Below are positions 11,460 through 23,084 of a stretch of 64,000 nucleotides of DNA, one piece after another. The notes under the pieces were generated by a model. That model had not been told where the DNA came from. It saw only the letters and a list, made by a program, of their open reading frames with translations, and did no database searches. How positions within the stretch are numbered: position 1 is the first letter of the stretch; each line of letters opens with the position of its first letter. The position numbers and the translations under genes were made by a program. This DNA is from Isoetes taiwanensis (Eukaryota > Streptophyta > Lycopodiopsida > Isoetales > Isoetaceae): the NCBI GenBank assembly GCA_021234155.1, contig JAJEKV010000010.1:15097329-15161328 (forward strand). The letters run 5' to 3'.

Positions 11460-11760
11460 TTCGCTGGGATCCGGAGCGTAACCTCTACCATCTCCTCCTC
11501 AGATCACCTCTCAAGCCCAACCCCGAGTAGAGGGTTTTTCCTCTTAGGACTTAGTAGATAGGGCTCTCGAGCCCGCTTTTGTATATAGGGCGCGTCTATA
11601 TGAAGTAGCCGGGTCAGTGCCCACATTTTGTAAAAAATCTCCACTATAATATAATCTACCGCCTTTCTAGTCACTTTCTCTCAGGGTGTTTGATTCTCGA
11701 ACCGCCTCTGTGTTTGGATGTTCACCGTCTGCAGGTGATGAAATGCTTTGAGACGAAAAC
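11460..11760 (-). other. N non-coding spacer after pol
   Basis: Pyrimidine-rich and AT-rich sequence between the end of integrase and the extra ORF. The counterpart in C (53290-53700) shares short blocks such as the AAAATGTGGG segment. No gene was seen. Confidence 0.4.
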
Positions 11761-12860
11761 CATTAACTAATGTAGGTAATGGAGTGCCATCTAATTCAAA
11801 TGAAGTTGGAAAACACTTGGTCTAACCACTTGAACAATTTGATAAGGGCCAAGCCAACGAAACTTGAGTTTACCCTAAAATTTTTGTACCGAATCATAAA
11901 GAAGAACCAAATCTCCTTGTTTGAATGTTTTTTGTCTTCAAACGCTTGTCATGTAAAGATTTTTGCAACTGTTGTCCATGAAGAACACGAATATAAGCAT
12001 CCCTTCGAAGTTCATCCAACCGTTTCTAATTGATAGACCCGCTCTTTGAGAGCAAATGGTGGATTATGAGCAAAGAGCTGTTGAAACCGAGTGTTGGAAG
12101 AATGAATTCAAAGGGCATGAGAGCTTCCTCGACCATAAACCAATTTAAAAGGAGTGTGACCCGTAGCAATCTTGAAACAAGTATTGTAGGCCCAAAGAAC
12201 AAGAGGGAAGTTTTGTCTGCCAACTGCAAGGGAAGCGCCACAAATTTTTCTTGAGAATGGTGACCGAGTTTTGTTGGTGCTTTCTCGCCAACCCATTGCC
12301 TTGAGGATAGTAAGGTGTGCTCTTGTGATGATGGATCAAGAGATAATCCGTCGCCTCTTTGATAGTATGATTGATGAAATGAACACCACCTGGCCACCGA
12401 CCAGCCCGTAGGGCAGCCAATCGCGATAATTTGTTGATAGAGGACTCGAGCCGTGCTTGGCCAGCAGTTGTTGTCCGAAGTGCACAAGCTTCCGCCCATT
12501 TGGTGGCGTGGTCGGAGAACCGTAATGTATCGGCACGAGTGTGCCGCCAGAGGGTCTATAGGTCCCACAAAGTCCATTCCCCATTTGGCCGAAGGGAAGT
12601 GGCGCATGCACCGGCCAAGGGAAGAGCCGCCACGGGTCGGGGCCCCACCCGCCGGCAAGCCACACACGGCGGGCGTATGAGCATCTTTGAAGAGCGTGGC
12701 CAATAATACCCCCAAGAAGAAGAATTTTATGCGTCGCGGGTGTCACCATGAAAATGACCACCACCGAGCCCTTGATGAGCTTCAACAATGTCCGAACTTC
12801 ATGAGGTAGAACACGCCGGGCGATGGTGTCCTTACCCTTTTTGTAGAGATGTCCCAAGCA
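11760..12860 (-). pseudogene. N integrase (broken)
   Basis: The pieces match C integrase: WGMDFVGPIDP with the first Asp near 12585, RESTNKT with the catalytic Glu near 12270, and then FKIATGHTPFKLVYG. The zinc-binding N-terminal region is at about 12860-12700. Integrase joins element cDNA to host DNA. At least four frameshifts interrupt it, so this copy would not make the enzyme as read. Confidence 0.75.
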
Positions 12861-12899
12861 ACCATGGTGTAGTCACGACCTCGCGGAGAAATTGATGGC

Positions 12900-14620
12900 G
12901 ACGGGGATTGTCGCCATGGTGAGAGAGCCGCCTCATCTTCTCGTGGAAGAGCACCGAGAGGAGGTACCGCTGAAAATCATGGAACCAATGTGGTGTTGCC
13001 GACTAAAAAGAGTTGAGCATCCCGAAAGGCATCCCGAGACCCCGCTGCGTGATCATCGCTGTGGATGCGGAAAGATAATCCGAACAACATGAGATTTGCC
13101 TCGCCTTCCGAACGATTTCAAAAGGAGCAAATTTTGGAGAAGAAGGACCCAACGAAAGCAATGCGCCCGTGGGCGGGATTTGTTGATCAAATAGAGAAGT
13201 GCTTGGTGGTCCACAAAGAACTTGATTTGACTGCCTAAAAGGTAATGACGGAGCGCTGGACACGTAAAATGAGACCCAAAGCTTCACGCCCGTGGCGTAA
13301 TAGTTGCGCCGCAGAATTGAGTTTTCTACCGGGCGAAGCGAATTGGTTTATCGCTGTGCGATCATATTCTTGAGAAAGAACAGCTCCAATAGCAAACGCC
13401 GACATCGACATGAACGCGGAAAGGGCTTGTCCCATTGAGGAGGAACAAGAACCGTGCCCGAGTAAGCAAAAGCTTCAATTGTTGGAAAGCAAAATTACCG
13501 GGAATTCCAAGCCCGTGTGGATTCGCCACCGTGAGTTTATGAATGGGATCCGCAATGGCCGCCACCCGTGTATGAAGGTGGAGTAATAATTGACCTTCCC
13601 GTGAAAGAGCGCGTCTCTTTTGATGTTGGCTGGTGCTTGAGCTTTGAGCACAATAACCGATTTTGGCGTGATCGCTGGTGATTCCTGCTTTCTCGACAAC
13701 ATGGCCTAACGTAACACCGGCGTGACGCAAAAGGTGCATTTCTCGTGATTGAGACTAATGCCTTACTCATCACATTTCGGAAGACGAAGTTCCAATTTAT
13801 CCAAATGGTCAGCCATGGAACTATAGGCGAGAAAGTCATCTTGAAAAATTTGCAAGAAGGGATTTTCCTTCATGAAATCATGAAAAACCGAGCATGATGC
13901 GCTGAAATGTGGAAGGAGAGTTGGATAATCCAAAAGGAACCACCTTGTAGGCAAAAAGTGCCCCCACGGGTGGTGAAAGTGGTCTTGAGTTGATCGATTC
14001 TTTGATGGAGATCCGATTGTAGCCGAGAAACCATCCATAAAGGAGTACATCTCATGTCCAGCCACTTCTTCCGTGAACTTGGTCTCGTGGAAGGGAAGTG
14101 GAAAATGATCACGCCCGTGGCCCCATTGAGTTTCCGATAGTCTACACGACGCCGATCTTACCATTGTGCTTAAGGGCAATGACGATAGGGCTCACCCATT
14201 CGTAATGTTTGACCTCATAGATCAAACCCGCAGCAAGGAGTTTGTCAATTTCCGCCTTGGACGCGATCACGGTAATTAGGGTTGAGCCTGTATCGCCGCT
14301 GCTACACCGGGTCGCGTGCATCGATTTGGTAGGAATGGTGAGTTCCCCAAGCTTTTGTTGATTCCCCAAGATCTTTGTAACCTGTGCTAAAAATGTGTTT
14401 GAATTTTTTGAACAGCCGTGGACGGCCCTTTGACGATAAGGAGCCGGAAGGTTTGCGGCAAGAATGCGACAAAGTTGATTGTTGCCAACATCCACGATCT
14501 CAACTTCGAGTCCAATATGAGGTATGACTTCAAAGATCCCGGACAATGTGTGCGTGGAGGTTGGAGCATAACCGATGCGTGGCACTTTGGTGGTGAAAAG
14601 AGAGGTTGCTCGGGCCATCT
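12900..14620 (-). pseudogene. N reverse transcriptase and RNase H (broken)
   Basis: Reverse transcriptase runs from about 14620 to 13500. The catalytic loop reads FQDDFLAYSS at about 13850-13820, a variant of the YxDD box with both Asp residues present. RNase H follows (DVGVC/FAIGAVLSQEYD region near 13420-13370, ending with the YLS...TD part near 13060). An in-frame TAG followed by CAG lies at 14304-14299, in exactly the place where C also has TAG CAA. Several frameshifts are present. Confidence 0.75.
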
Positions 14621-14946
14621 AGCGTTGGTTGCTTCATGACGCTGCAGGTACATCGCCAGAGTTGCGGAGTGTCCGTGACCGAAAAGTGATCAACGCTGTT
14701 GGATTCGATTGCAAGGAGCCGTGTAGAGGTCAAGCAAGGCAGCCACCGGGGTCCCGATCAAGAGTCATTTCTCCCAAGGATCGCGATATTCGGGGTAGGA
14801 GGACAGGCGACGCTGCTAGGGTAGCCTGAACTTGATAAATATTCTCGAAGCGCCTTCAGAATCGGTTCCGAGAGAGGGTTCCGCATTGTCAACGGAAATG
14901 ATCCCCGCCTCGCTTGCAAGTCCATGGTGGCATTGAGATGACCATC

Positions 14947-15290
14947 TCAGATGACTAACCGGGTCCGCGGGCCCAAGAATGGATACTCTTTGCCCAAGCG
15001 AGAAAGGGTCTTCCCACCAAAGATTTCATAGTCACCGGATCTTCGCCAGCCTTTCCAAACTCCAAATTCCATGGGAAAGCGGAGATCTCCAATGTTGATG
15101 TGAAGAATAGGTGTGACGCCTTGAGGTCTCGTGGATATGGCCATTAGCCAATTTGATGTCATATGGGGCAACGAAAGAGTTGTGTGATGCCCATTTGTTT
15201 TGCGGAGTTTATCCGTGATGAGATTGACCGCACTACCTCCATCGATTTGAACATGGTTGACTTGTCGATTTCCCACCGCTGCATGGACCG
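14947..15290 (-). pseudogene. N aspartic protease
   Basis: The frame contains NHVQIDGGSAVNLITDKL, where IDGGS is the active-site loop, followed by GDLRFPMEFGVWK. It aligns along its length with the protease of C at 39905-40215. It would cut the Gag-Pol polyprotein. The flap and C-terminal glycine-rich part (GGKTLSRLG) are frameshifted relative to C. Confidence 0.7.
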
Positions 15291-15329
15291 CGGGTGTAGA
15301 GGTAGCCACCCCCAACTAAAACAACAGCT

Positions 15330-17600
15330 TGGGAGTGGTAACCGGTCCTTGAGAGCGTGACAGAAGTTGTAAAATGGTAGCCAAGCTTAAAGGAATTTTG
15401 ATCTTGGCAAGCTCCTCTTGGAGTTCGAGAGGTACATGAGAAAAAGGATCTGCTTCGGTTCCACCAAAGCGGGAGTGCGTGGCGTGGAAGCGAAACTTTT
15501 TTGAGTAAGTCAACCTCGGCTGCAATATTGGGATATGTCTGAGAGCGTGGAGGTTGAGATGTTGAAGGTGTATCTTGTCTTTGTTGAGCTCTAGTGGTGG
15601 CATGAACATTTGCCAATGTGCGGCCTTCAGCAGCTTGCATGAGATTCAAAATGCTTTGGCGAACTTTGGGCATGACATTTGGCATGAGCTTTTCTAAGTC
15701 AGGTGCAAAGTGAACCTTTTTTTCGTCCTCATGAGGAAGGGTGTCAACCGCAAAGGCGGGGTTCGGTCCTTCCGAATAATAGTCAAGGGGCGTGATGCCT
15801 TGGTGCGGCGTGAAACTAGACCAACCCAATTTGACTACCGCATGGGAGGATTGAGTGCCCAAAAATTTCCTCTTGGGCTTGTTGATCCAAACGAGGTTGA
15901 TTTGCCGGAGCTGGTTGATAGCGTGATTGCTTTGGGGCGCTTTGGGGCTTTTAAGAACTGGTCGCGGGCCTTGTTTGCCATTAGCTAGCCAGAGTTGGTA
16001 AGCCGTGAGGCGGACCGATGTGGTCTGATTGGTACCAGGAAGCTGTACCTGAACCTGTGGAAGTTGAGGACACGCCGTGGTGGTATGACCCCATTCTTGA
16101 CAGTGATAACACTGAGCTTTAGAAGGATCAAAAGGAGGTCGTTGGTTGGATCCCCGTGGTTGGTCCCCGCTGTCGATAGAGTTGCGTGGGCTGCACCTGA
16201 AGAGGTGGCTGCTGATAGTGCGATTGTGGCTGAGGTGTGGTTTGCACTTGATAAACCATTTTGTTGCGGAACGGTGTGGGATGAGTGCGAGTGCACTCTT
16301 CCGTGGCATGATTGCACATGTTGCATCGCTTGCAATGAGGCGGGCCATTGGTGGAGTTGCACTCATTGGCCAAATGGCCTTGATATTTGCAAATATGGCA
16401 CCGATTTGATCACCTACTGGATTAGCGTGTTGAGGCCAAACAAACCGCTTGTGGAACCATGACGGGGGTGGAATGAACGGGAGCTCTTGAAGAGCCACGC
16501 CTCGGGAGGAAACATTGACGGAGTGATTGACAAGGTCGATAGCCTGCTCCAAAGTTTTTGGACGCAGGTATTCAGTCATGAGTCGAATAGCGGGAGGAAG
16601 TCCTTGGAGAAACCGGCACCAAAATGCGGCTCTCGTAGGGTACTCCTTGAGCTTATCGGAGCGAATGTGAAGTCGATCCGCAAAAATCCCTGCGGACTCC
16701 GTGGGCTCTTGTTGAAGTTCATTGAGTTGCTTGAGATGAAGTTGATCATCATCCGTGGGTCCCAGAATGAGACGTAAAAGCAAAGCGGTCGCATTTCGGA
16801 CCATCTTTGTTTCCAATGGCTTTTGTTGGACATGAGCCATTGATGAGGAGAGCCACGCAAAGGTGGTGGAAAAAGATGTGAAATTTCAGTTGAGGTTGCG
16901 CGTGCCCATTTAGGACAGCTAGAGCCTCAAATTCTTCCATGTGGGCCGAGCACTTTGGTCTAGCGGTTTGCCTTTCGTGTTGCCAAAGGTGGGATAAGTC
17001 GGGCCAGAGTCCCGAAAGGTAGATGTGAAAGTGCCGGGCTGGACAGAAACGGGATAGTGAGGATATTGAGGTTGAGGTGGATTTGGCATTGTGCCCACTT
17101 GACCCCGATGAAGGGGTGATCATGGTTGAGAAACCGGCAGCCGAGCATTGGTTTTAGATCCGTAAGGTTGTAAACAGAAGAGCAAAGGGGAAACGTAGGG
17201 AAAGGATATTCCGGCAGGCGCAAAGGAGACATGTGGATAGCCATGCCCACCCGGGGAGATGATGGTTATGGGCGAAGAGGCGATGGCCTTCAAGAATGAT
17301 GGATGTAGGCATGTTCGGGGGTATGAAAGTACGGTTGAGAAGGTTGAGCCTGATAAGGCTCCCCGATAGTGATGAGGGGACCGAGGTTGTGAGCAATGTT
17401 TGCACGCTTTGGGGCGGGAACCGGACGCAGATCGACACGAGGGGTGGGTGGCGCCGACCGAGCCCTAGACCAAGATGGCCGCCTCTATGTCATAAGGTGA
17501 TCCATACATGTCGCTGGGTCAGGTTTCGACGCCGATGGCGCCCAAGCGAGATGCCGCTCGAGAAAGGAGTTCTTCCGGGCGGAAATTACTTTACGCATTA
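15330..17600 (-). pseudogene. N gag (capsid and nucleocapsid)
   Basis: The gag core has AHMEEFEALAVLNGHAQ near 16940, then LRPKTLEQAIDLVNHSVNV near 16560-16510. Further on is a CxxC...H-type cluster (NECNSTNGPPHCKRCNMC) and a CCHC zinc knuckle, CYHCQEWGHTTTAC, near 16120-16080. After this comes FDPSKAQ-type linker and KVHFAPDLEKLMPNVMPKV near 15720-15660. Gag packages element RNA. A 535-codon frame survives at 16840-15236 but mixes true and shifted frames. Confidence 0.75.
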
Positions 17601-17649
17601 TGGCGGCGAGAAGAAAGTAGGAGAAAATCAGACCCGATCGGGCGCTGTT

Positions 17650-18221
17650 TGTTTGGGTCCGGGTTCGGGAACTCGAAGACAGACCCTCCGTGAGGACCCG
17701 TGGATCTAACAGAGAGTCCGGGGACTATGTCACGCCGGGATTTGCTGAAAGAGAAGAAAAGGAAGAGAACAGAACAAATGAGAGAAAGATGATAAGCTTC
17801 CTTGATATCAATGATGAAAATACATGAGCTCTCGCAATAGAGAGAAAAACCGGTGAGACAAGACTCAAAACTCATCTAAAAACTTATGAGCTAACTCTAC
17901 TCATATATATAGTACAATGGCCTTGGGCCCAATATAGACACTCGACCGATCTCTCGTGCCGACTCACGGAAGGAGGCCCGATTTGGAGGAATGTTGGCGG
18001 TGCCTCTTGAAGTGCCTAGAATCACGACGACGCTGGCGGTGACGGGCAGCCACTTATCCGAGGCGGCTTCTTGGATGTTCAAAAGGCTTTGATCGCGCTG
18101 GCCCGCTTAGTCTTCGTGGGAGGCTTGGATGTCCTGACCCGTGGTTGACTGAGGATCTTTGAGCTTGACCTGGTCTGACGTATGCATGAATAGTCCTGTA
18201 CCAGGAGGCACAGGACTAACA
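17650..18221 (-). mobile_element. 5' LTR of N
   Basis: 572 bp, nearly identical to 7197-7773. The minus-strand TATA box is the CATATATATAGTAC segment at about 17902-17915. Inside it (17649 leftward) the minus strand reads ACAGCGCCCGATCGGGTCTG, the degraded counterpart of the Asp-type primer site of C. Confidence 0.9.
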
Positions 18222-18226
18222 CTAAG

Positions 18227-18738
18227 GATGTAATTCTCCCAGCGAAGTTCGGATGCGGTTTACTGCTGAGGCAGCCAAAACAGAAGTTCTAAAGCCCCCA
18301 AAATCGAAAATTGGGCTAGTTAGGGTTTCCTACCCTATATAGACAAGGGAGTTGGCTAGGGTTTCCAATTATCCCCTTTTGGCATGTGGGATAATTGGAA
18401 ATGGGCCCACTTGCCTTTAAGGGCTAGGTGGCCAAATGTGCACACATGGAAATGTGTGCCCACATTAATGTGTACATTGGAAAATGTGCACATTAATTGC
18501 ACCTATGGGTGTGGCCCACTTGGCATGAAGTGTCCACTTGGAAATGTGTGCCCACATTAATGTGTACATTGGAAAATGTGCACATTAATAGTTGCACATA
18601 TTTCTGGCAAGTTGCCCCCTAGGGCTACTCACTGCTACACGCTTAGCGTAGCGCATACACGCCACCGGAGGGGTGGTAATGCTGACGAGGCAAAGATGCG
18701 GTATACGCCCCGGGCGATATCGTTGGCCGAACGCCACA
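18227..18738 (-). mobile_element. B left LTR, second part
   Basis: This continues exactly where 7196 stopped and ends AACGCCACA at 18738, followed by a minus-strand polypurine tract (GGTGGGGAGAA) at 18739-18749. It contains a direct repeat of about 50 bp with period 92 (18449 and 18541, starting GAAATGTGTGCCCACATTAA) that is also present in the right LTR. Confidence 0.9.
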
Positions 18739-18749
18739 TTCTCCCCACC

Positions 18750-19610
18750 TTGAATTGATGTCGCCCGCGGCAAAGATCGGGGTTTCCCCACCTTGGGATC
18801 AACCCCGACCCGCAACAACTTGATACATCACGATGGCTACTATAATTCCTACACATTTATTAAAATTACCTTAAGGTAATATTTTTATGACATTATCACA
18901 TTGTTGTATTATAACATAACTTATCAATTCACAACATTACTAACAGATTACTCCAAAATTCACTTAACATTACAATTAAGTTCATCAAAATTTAGAATTA
19001 ACGTCCCGAGGTACTCTTCATTCCTTGCAACACATTCCAACAAAATTTGTGTTGCAAGTCTTCAGAGTCTTACCCTCCTTGCCCTCCCGAGCGCTCTCTT
19101 GGCTGCTCGGGTCGACACTACGTTAGTACCATTTAGTTATTAAATAAAATTTTGGTTATATGGTGACCACCCCACCTATCTACATGGATGCATGGCTAAT
19201 CTCCTACAGTAGGGAAGAGGTGAATCTTCCATTATGGCGCCGCTGAGACAAATACTATATGCCTATATGCGGCTCATGCCTACACCTCTAGTTGCCCAAC
19301 GTGGAGGATATCCTTCTCGCGTGGGGGCTGGCGGATAGATTCCTCCTATCAAAGCATATATGGGGCTAAAGGTGCTTTCCCTATCAATGCATTCCTTCAT
19401 GACCTCCTTTCTCTAGGGTCGCCTACTTAGCGGGACGTAAGTAGACTTTCTAATCTACCTTCCACTCTCCCAAGCGGAAACGCGGTCATGCCTACATTGA
19501 CATTATACCACGCCCTAGAGATCACCGTAGTGGTCCCATCATCGGTAACAACGCATGCGACCCATACTAAGCATAGGTTGCATGCGTAGATTAATCTTAC
19601 TAGACAAGAA
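18750..19610 (-). mobile_element. B internal 3' untranslated region
   Basis: Sequence between the polypurine tract and the end of pol. It has blocks in common with A1 at 3507-4208. No reading frame of interest was found. Confidence 0.5.
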
Positions 19611-19615
19611 TTAAC

Positions 19616-20966
19616 CTACACAAATCGACATGCCTGAGCCGATTTCTTCTGAGATGACCTTGCCGTCCCCATTGCTCCATAAACCGTGGATACTTGCTTT
19701 ACTAAATCTTTCTTAAGTACCCACGCCGCTTCTTCCACCGTAAGTGTTTCCACTTGACCAAATATTGGAGGAATTTCGATCTCCTCGTTTTTTCTTGAAA
19801 GCTTTATCAAGAATCAATTCGAACTATCTCCACCGCTCCTCCGCCATTTCCAACAACGTTGGCGAATCCAAGACTTCATCCGGATTTGGGTATGCTTCTT
19901 CAACAAACTCACGTGGAAGACCTTATGAATCTTTTAGGTGTGCTTTGGCAAATCTAGCTTGTAGGATTGATTACCTACTCTCTTGACTATTCCGAAGGTC
20001 CAAATTTCACCTTGGAGCAAGCTTCTTGCAATTGCCGATCCCGAAGCTTCTTTCCGCTTCACCTTGATCTTGAGCCAAACATCATCTCCAACTTTGAACT
20101 CTCTTATCGCTTTTGATGCCCGCCTTCGGCGATGCTCTTCGACGACTTTTGCTGCTAGCGTATAACCTCGAACTTCTTCCACAAGCCGCCGTGCATATCG
20201 GCCAACATCTGCCGCGAAACTTCCACTTTTGACACGGGGTTGTGCCAAGTATCCGAGTTAGGCAATCGATAGCCGTAATTGATCATAAATCGGCGACATT
20301 TGGGATGATTCCCGCTTGGTGCTATTGTATGCGTAACTCCACCAAGTGAATAAATTCTTCCCACATACTTTGCTTATTCCGATATAGTTTCGTAGCATGT
20401 CCTCTAAAATCCCTGCTGGTCCGCTCCCGTCCGGGCCATCCGTCGAGGATGGTATGCCGCGGGGTCATGGATAGCTTCGCCTGAATTGTCGCAAAGAGGT
20501 CTTGCCAAAGGCGCCATGAACTTCGGATCCCTCGGGAGATGATCTCCCTTGGCATGCCATGAAGCCCCAAGATCTCTTTGGTGAAGAGCTTTGTTTGATC
20601 CATAGTCAGATCAGGTCCCGCAAGGCACAAAATGTGCCATCTTAGACAACTTGTCGACCACTACCATCAAGGCATCCTTCCCTCTTGCCGCCCTTTGGAA
20701 GTCCCGTGATGAAGTCCATGCCGACACCTCCCACTTAGCGTTTGGCACCGCTAATGGCTCTAATGCCCCCGAATTGGTGCCGCTTTCGCTTCGCCTGGCA
20801 TAGCTGACATTCCTTGATATAGCGAGCTATTTGCTTCTTCATTCCTCGGGTAATAATAGCTGCCACCTTGAAATATGTTTTCATGAATCCCGCGATGGCC
20901 AGCTATTGGGTCAAGCAGCGTGTCATGGAGGATCAACTTCCTTACACCGATGATTCGCACGCACAA
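19616..20966 (-). pseudogene. B integrase with chromodomain (frameshifted)
   Basis: Read right to left, this shows the zinc-binding end with DPIAGHRGIHENI near 20910, then core pieces 20630-20322 (LHGMPREIIS; PGRERTSRDFRGH holding the catalytic Glu that A1 has lost). The C-terminal domain at 20248-19934 (VGDDVWLKIK; KRVGNQSYKLDLP) and a chromodomain-like tail (VEEAAWVLKKDL) near 19700 follow. The chromodomain is thought to steer integration to modified histones. Small indels break the frame about every 200-300 bp. Confidence 0.78.
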
Positions 20967-21000
20967 CTTGTTCTTATGGTATAACAGGTTGCCTTCCTTC

Positions 21001-22446
21001 TTATAATGCTTGAAGGCCTCCCGCTTTTTCCTCTGTTCTAGCCTCCTTAGAAAGGCTTGCCCATACTTCCCTCGAAATCCACATCCGCTGGCAAGGACTC
21101 TTCAATCCTCTTACCAAAATCGCCGGATATCGCCGAAATTGCGCTGTAATGCACTCTAGTTGCGGGGGATGCCTTGAAAGCGCATCCGCTACCACATTGA
21201 GCTTCCCCGCTTGTAGACTATATTAAAGTCGTGACTCTTCAAGGAACTCCATCCACCTTCTGCCTCGAGGTTGAGGTGTGGTTGCGGAATACATATTGAG
21301 GCTCGTGGTGCAGATCCAACCGAAACTTCCTTCCCAAAAGGTAGTGCCTCCATATTCTTAATGCCCCGACAACCGCAATTCCTCGATGCGCGTGGGGTAG
21401 CGCCTGCCTCGCGCCGCTCATCTTCCCCGAATCATACGCTACCACACGCTCTTCTTTGCATAAGCACCGCACTGTAGCTATCTTACCGCTGATGCTGTTG
21501 CTACAAGCTTATCTTTCCCGTCCCAAGGTTAAGACTGGGCTGTTGTTAAAGCTTCCTTCAACAATTCAAACCCTTGGGGCTTTCTTGTGCCAATGCTCTG
21601 CCCAATCTTTCACTTTCTCACTTCCAGCGTCAAGTCCATTAAGCGGGGCTGCTATCTTGGCAAAGTTCTTTACTGAACTTCCCCTCAGAGTACCCCCGCT
21701 AGGGCGAGGAAACTTCTGACCTCGTGCATTCTTCGGCGCCGGCCACCGAATGACGGCTTCAATCTTTGCGGGGATCCGCCGAGATGCCTTCTCGCTGAGA
21801 TCACGCGGACCAAGGTATTCCACCTTCTTCAGGCGGCGGCACTGGCGCCAACTTGGCGCATAACCGTGCCTCTTCAACTTCTAGCACTCTTCTCAAGGGT
21901 TGTACGTGCTCTTTCAAGGGATCTGCTATACACCAAAATGTCATCAAAGAAAACAATCACAAAGGTGTCCAGAACTCCTCGAAGATATCGCTCATGAGCC
22001 TCATGAACGTTATGGGGGCATTTGATAAGCCGAAAAGGCATTACCGTGAACTCATAATGCCCATACCGCGTTCCTGCAAGGCGGTCTTATGGATATCTTC
22101 TTCCTTTATCCCGATCGATGATAACCCGACCTTAAGTCGATTTTTTGAGAAGATCTTTGCACCTTGAAGCTGATCCATCAAGTCGCCCCGATCTTGGAAG
22201 CGCATACTTGTTCTTAATGGTGTGCTTGTTCAACCGCCTATAGTCTATGCACATCCTTAGACTGCCATCCTTCTTCTTAACAAAGAGAATGGGCGCCCAA
22301 ATGGCGTAAACACTAGGTCTAATAAAACCTAGGTCAAGCAGCTCCCGCAAATCGCTTTTTAGTCTCGGCCACAATTCCTGCGTTGTCATTCTATATGGAG
22401 CCTTGCTCGCTGGCTTTGTTCCCGGTTCGAAAGTGCAATCTCGCAC
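21001..22446 (-). pseudogene. B reverse transcriptase and RNase H (frameshifted)
   Basis: Reverse transcriptase includes [18 protein letters not shown] near 22290-22235 and a catalytic loop FFDDILVYS around 21960-21930 with both Asp residues intact. The thumb lies at 21877-21566, and RNase H follows (RIWRHYLLGRKF near 21350; VADALSRHP at 21195). Order and motifs are those of a plant chromovirus pol. Frameshifts separate the pieces but the key residues I can see are conserved. Confidence 0.8.
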
Positions 22447-22739
22447 TCAACTCCCCTATATGGAGGGAGCCGCTTGATCTCATCTCGAAAGAGATCATGG
22501 AACTCCGCGGATCGCCTTAGCTACTTGCTTCGCAACTTGTCGAGCACCTTGTCTTCTTTGCTTCCTTCCCATTCGCTCACTAATCTCAAGCTTGAAGATG
22601 TATGCCACTTGCTCACTCTTGATGCACTTGAACAGTACCGCTTAGAAGACATACACCGCATGATGGGAACAACTTCCTTACACTGCTATCTCAATGATCT
22701 TGCCGTCGGGCGTTGGGAAGGTCACCTTCCGCTTCCCAC

Positions 22740-23080
22740 AACCGATAATGGCCCCTCGCTGGCCCAAGGTACTCCATTCCTATGATCAAGTCATACTTGC
22801 CAATGCCCATTACCCCCTATCCGGATATTAATGCCCGCAAGTCGATGTCGGTTAATTCTCTTGCCCGGCCGTCCTTTTATCGCACCACTTGCTAAAACAA
22901 CGGGTCTTGGTTTTGACTTTAGCGGCTTCAACTTCAACATCCGGAACCATTCCCGGGGATGCAGTTATGGCTACTTCCCGAAGTCTATCAAGACTATGAA
23001 GGACTTAGCCTTGGCCTTCCCTACCGTGGAAATTACCTTATACCGCTCTCTCTGTTCGTATCTATTAAGCAAAGATATGA
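22740..23080 (-). pseudogene. B aspartic protease
   Basis: The minus strand reads KAKSFIVLIDFGK near 23040-22975, with the Asp of the active site. Further on is a GIGKYDLIIGMEYLGPARGA segment near 22815-22755, equivalent to the LGxYDVILGMDWL motif of gypsy proteases. The frame shifts once or twice between the two. Confidence 0.65.
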
Positions 23081-23084
23081 CACT

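Larger units (their letters stand above)
7197..18221 (-). mobile_element. Complete Tat/Athila-like element N nested in B LTR
   Basis: N is 11.0 kb: 3' LTR 7197-7773, polypurine tract, an extra ORF region (about 7850-11450), pol (about 11760-15250), gag (about 15330-17600), primer site and 5' LTR 17650-18221. The two LTRs are close to identical apart from small indels. It is the youngest element in the stack because it lies inside B, which lies inside C, which lies inside A1. Its coding frames are broken by many short frameshifts although the LTRs look young. Confidence 0.9.

Noticed and set aside
15710-16777. Plus-strand frames across N gag
   Set aside because: Antisense to the Gag core and zinc knuckles, which are unmistakable on the minus strand.
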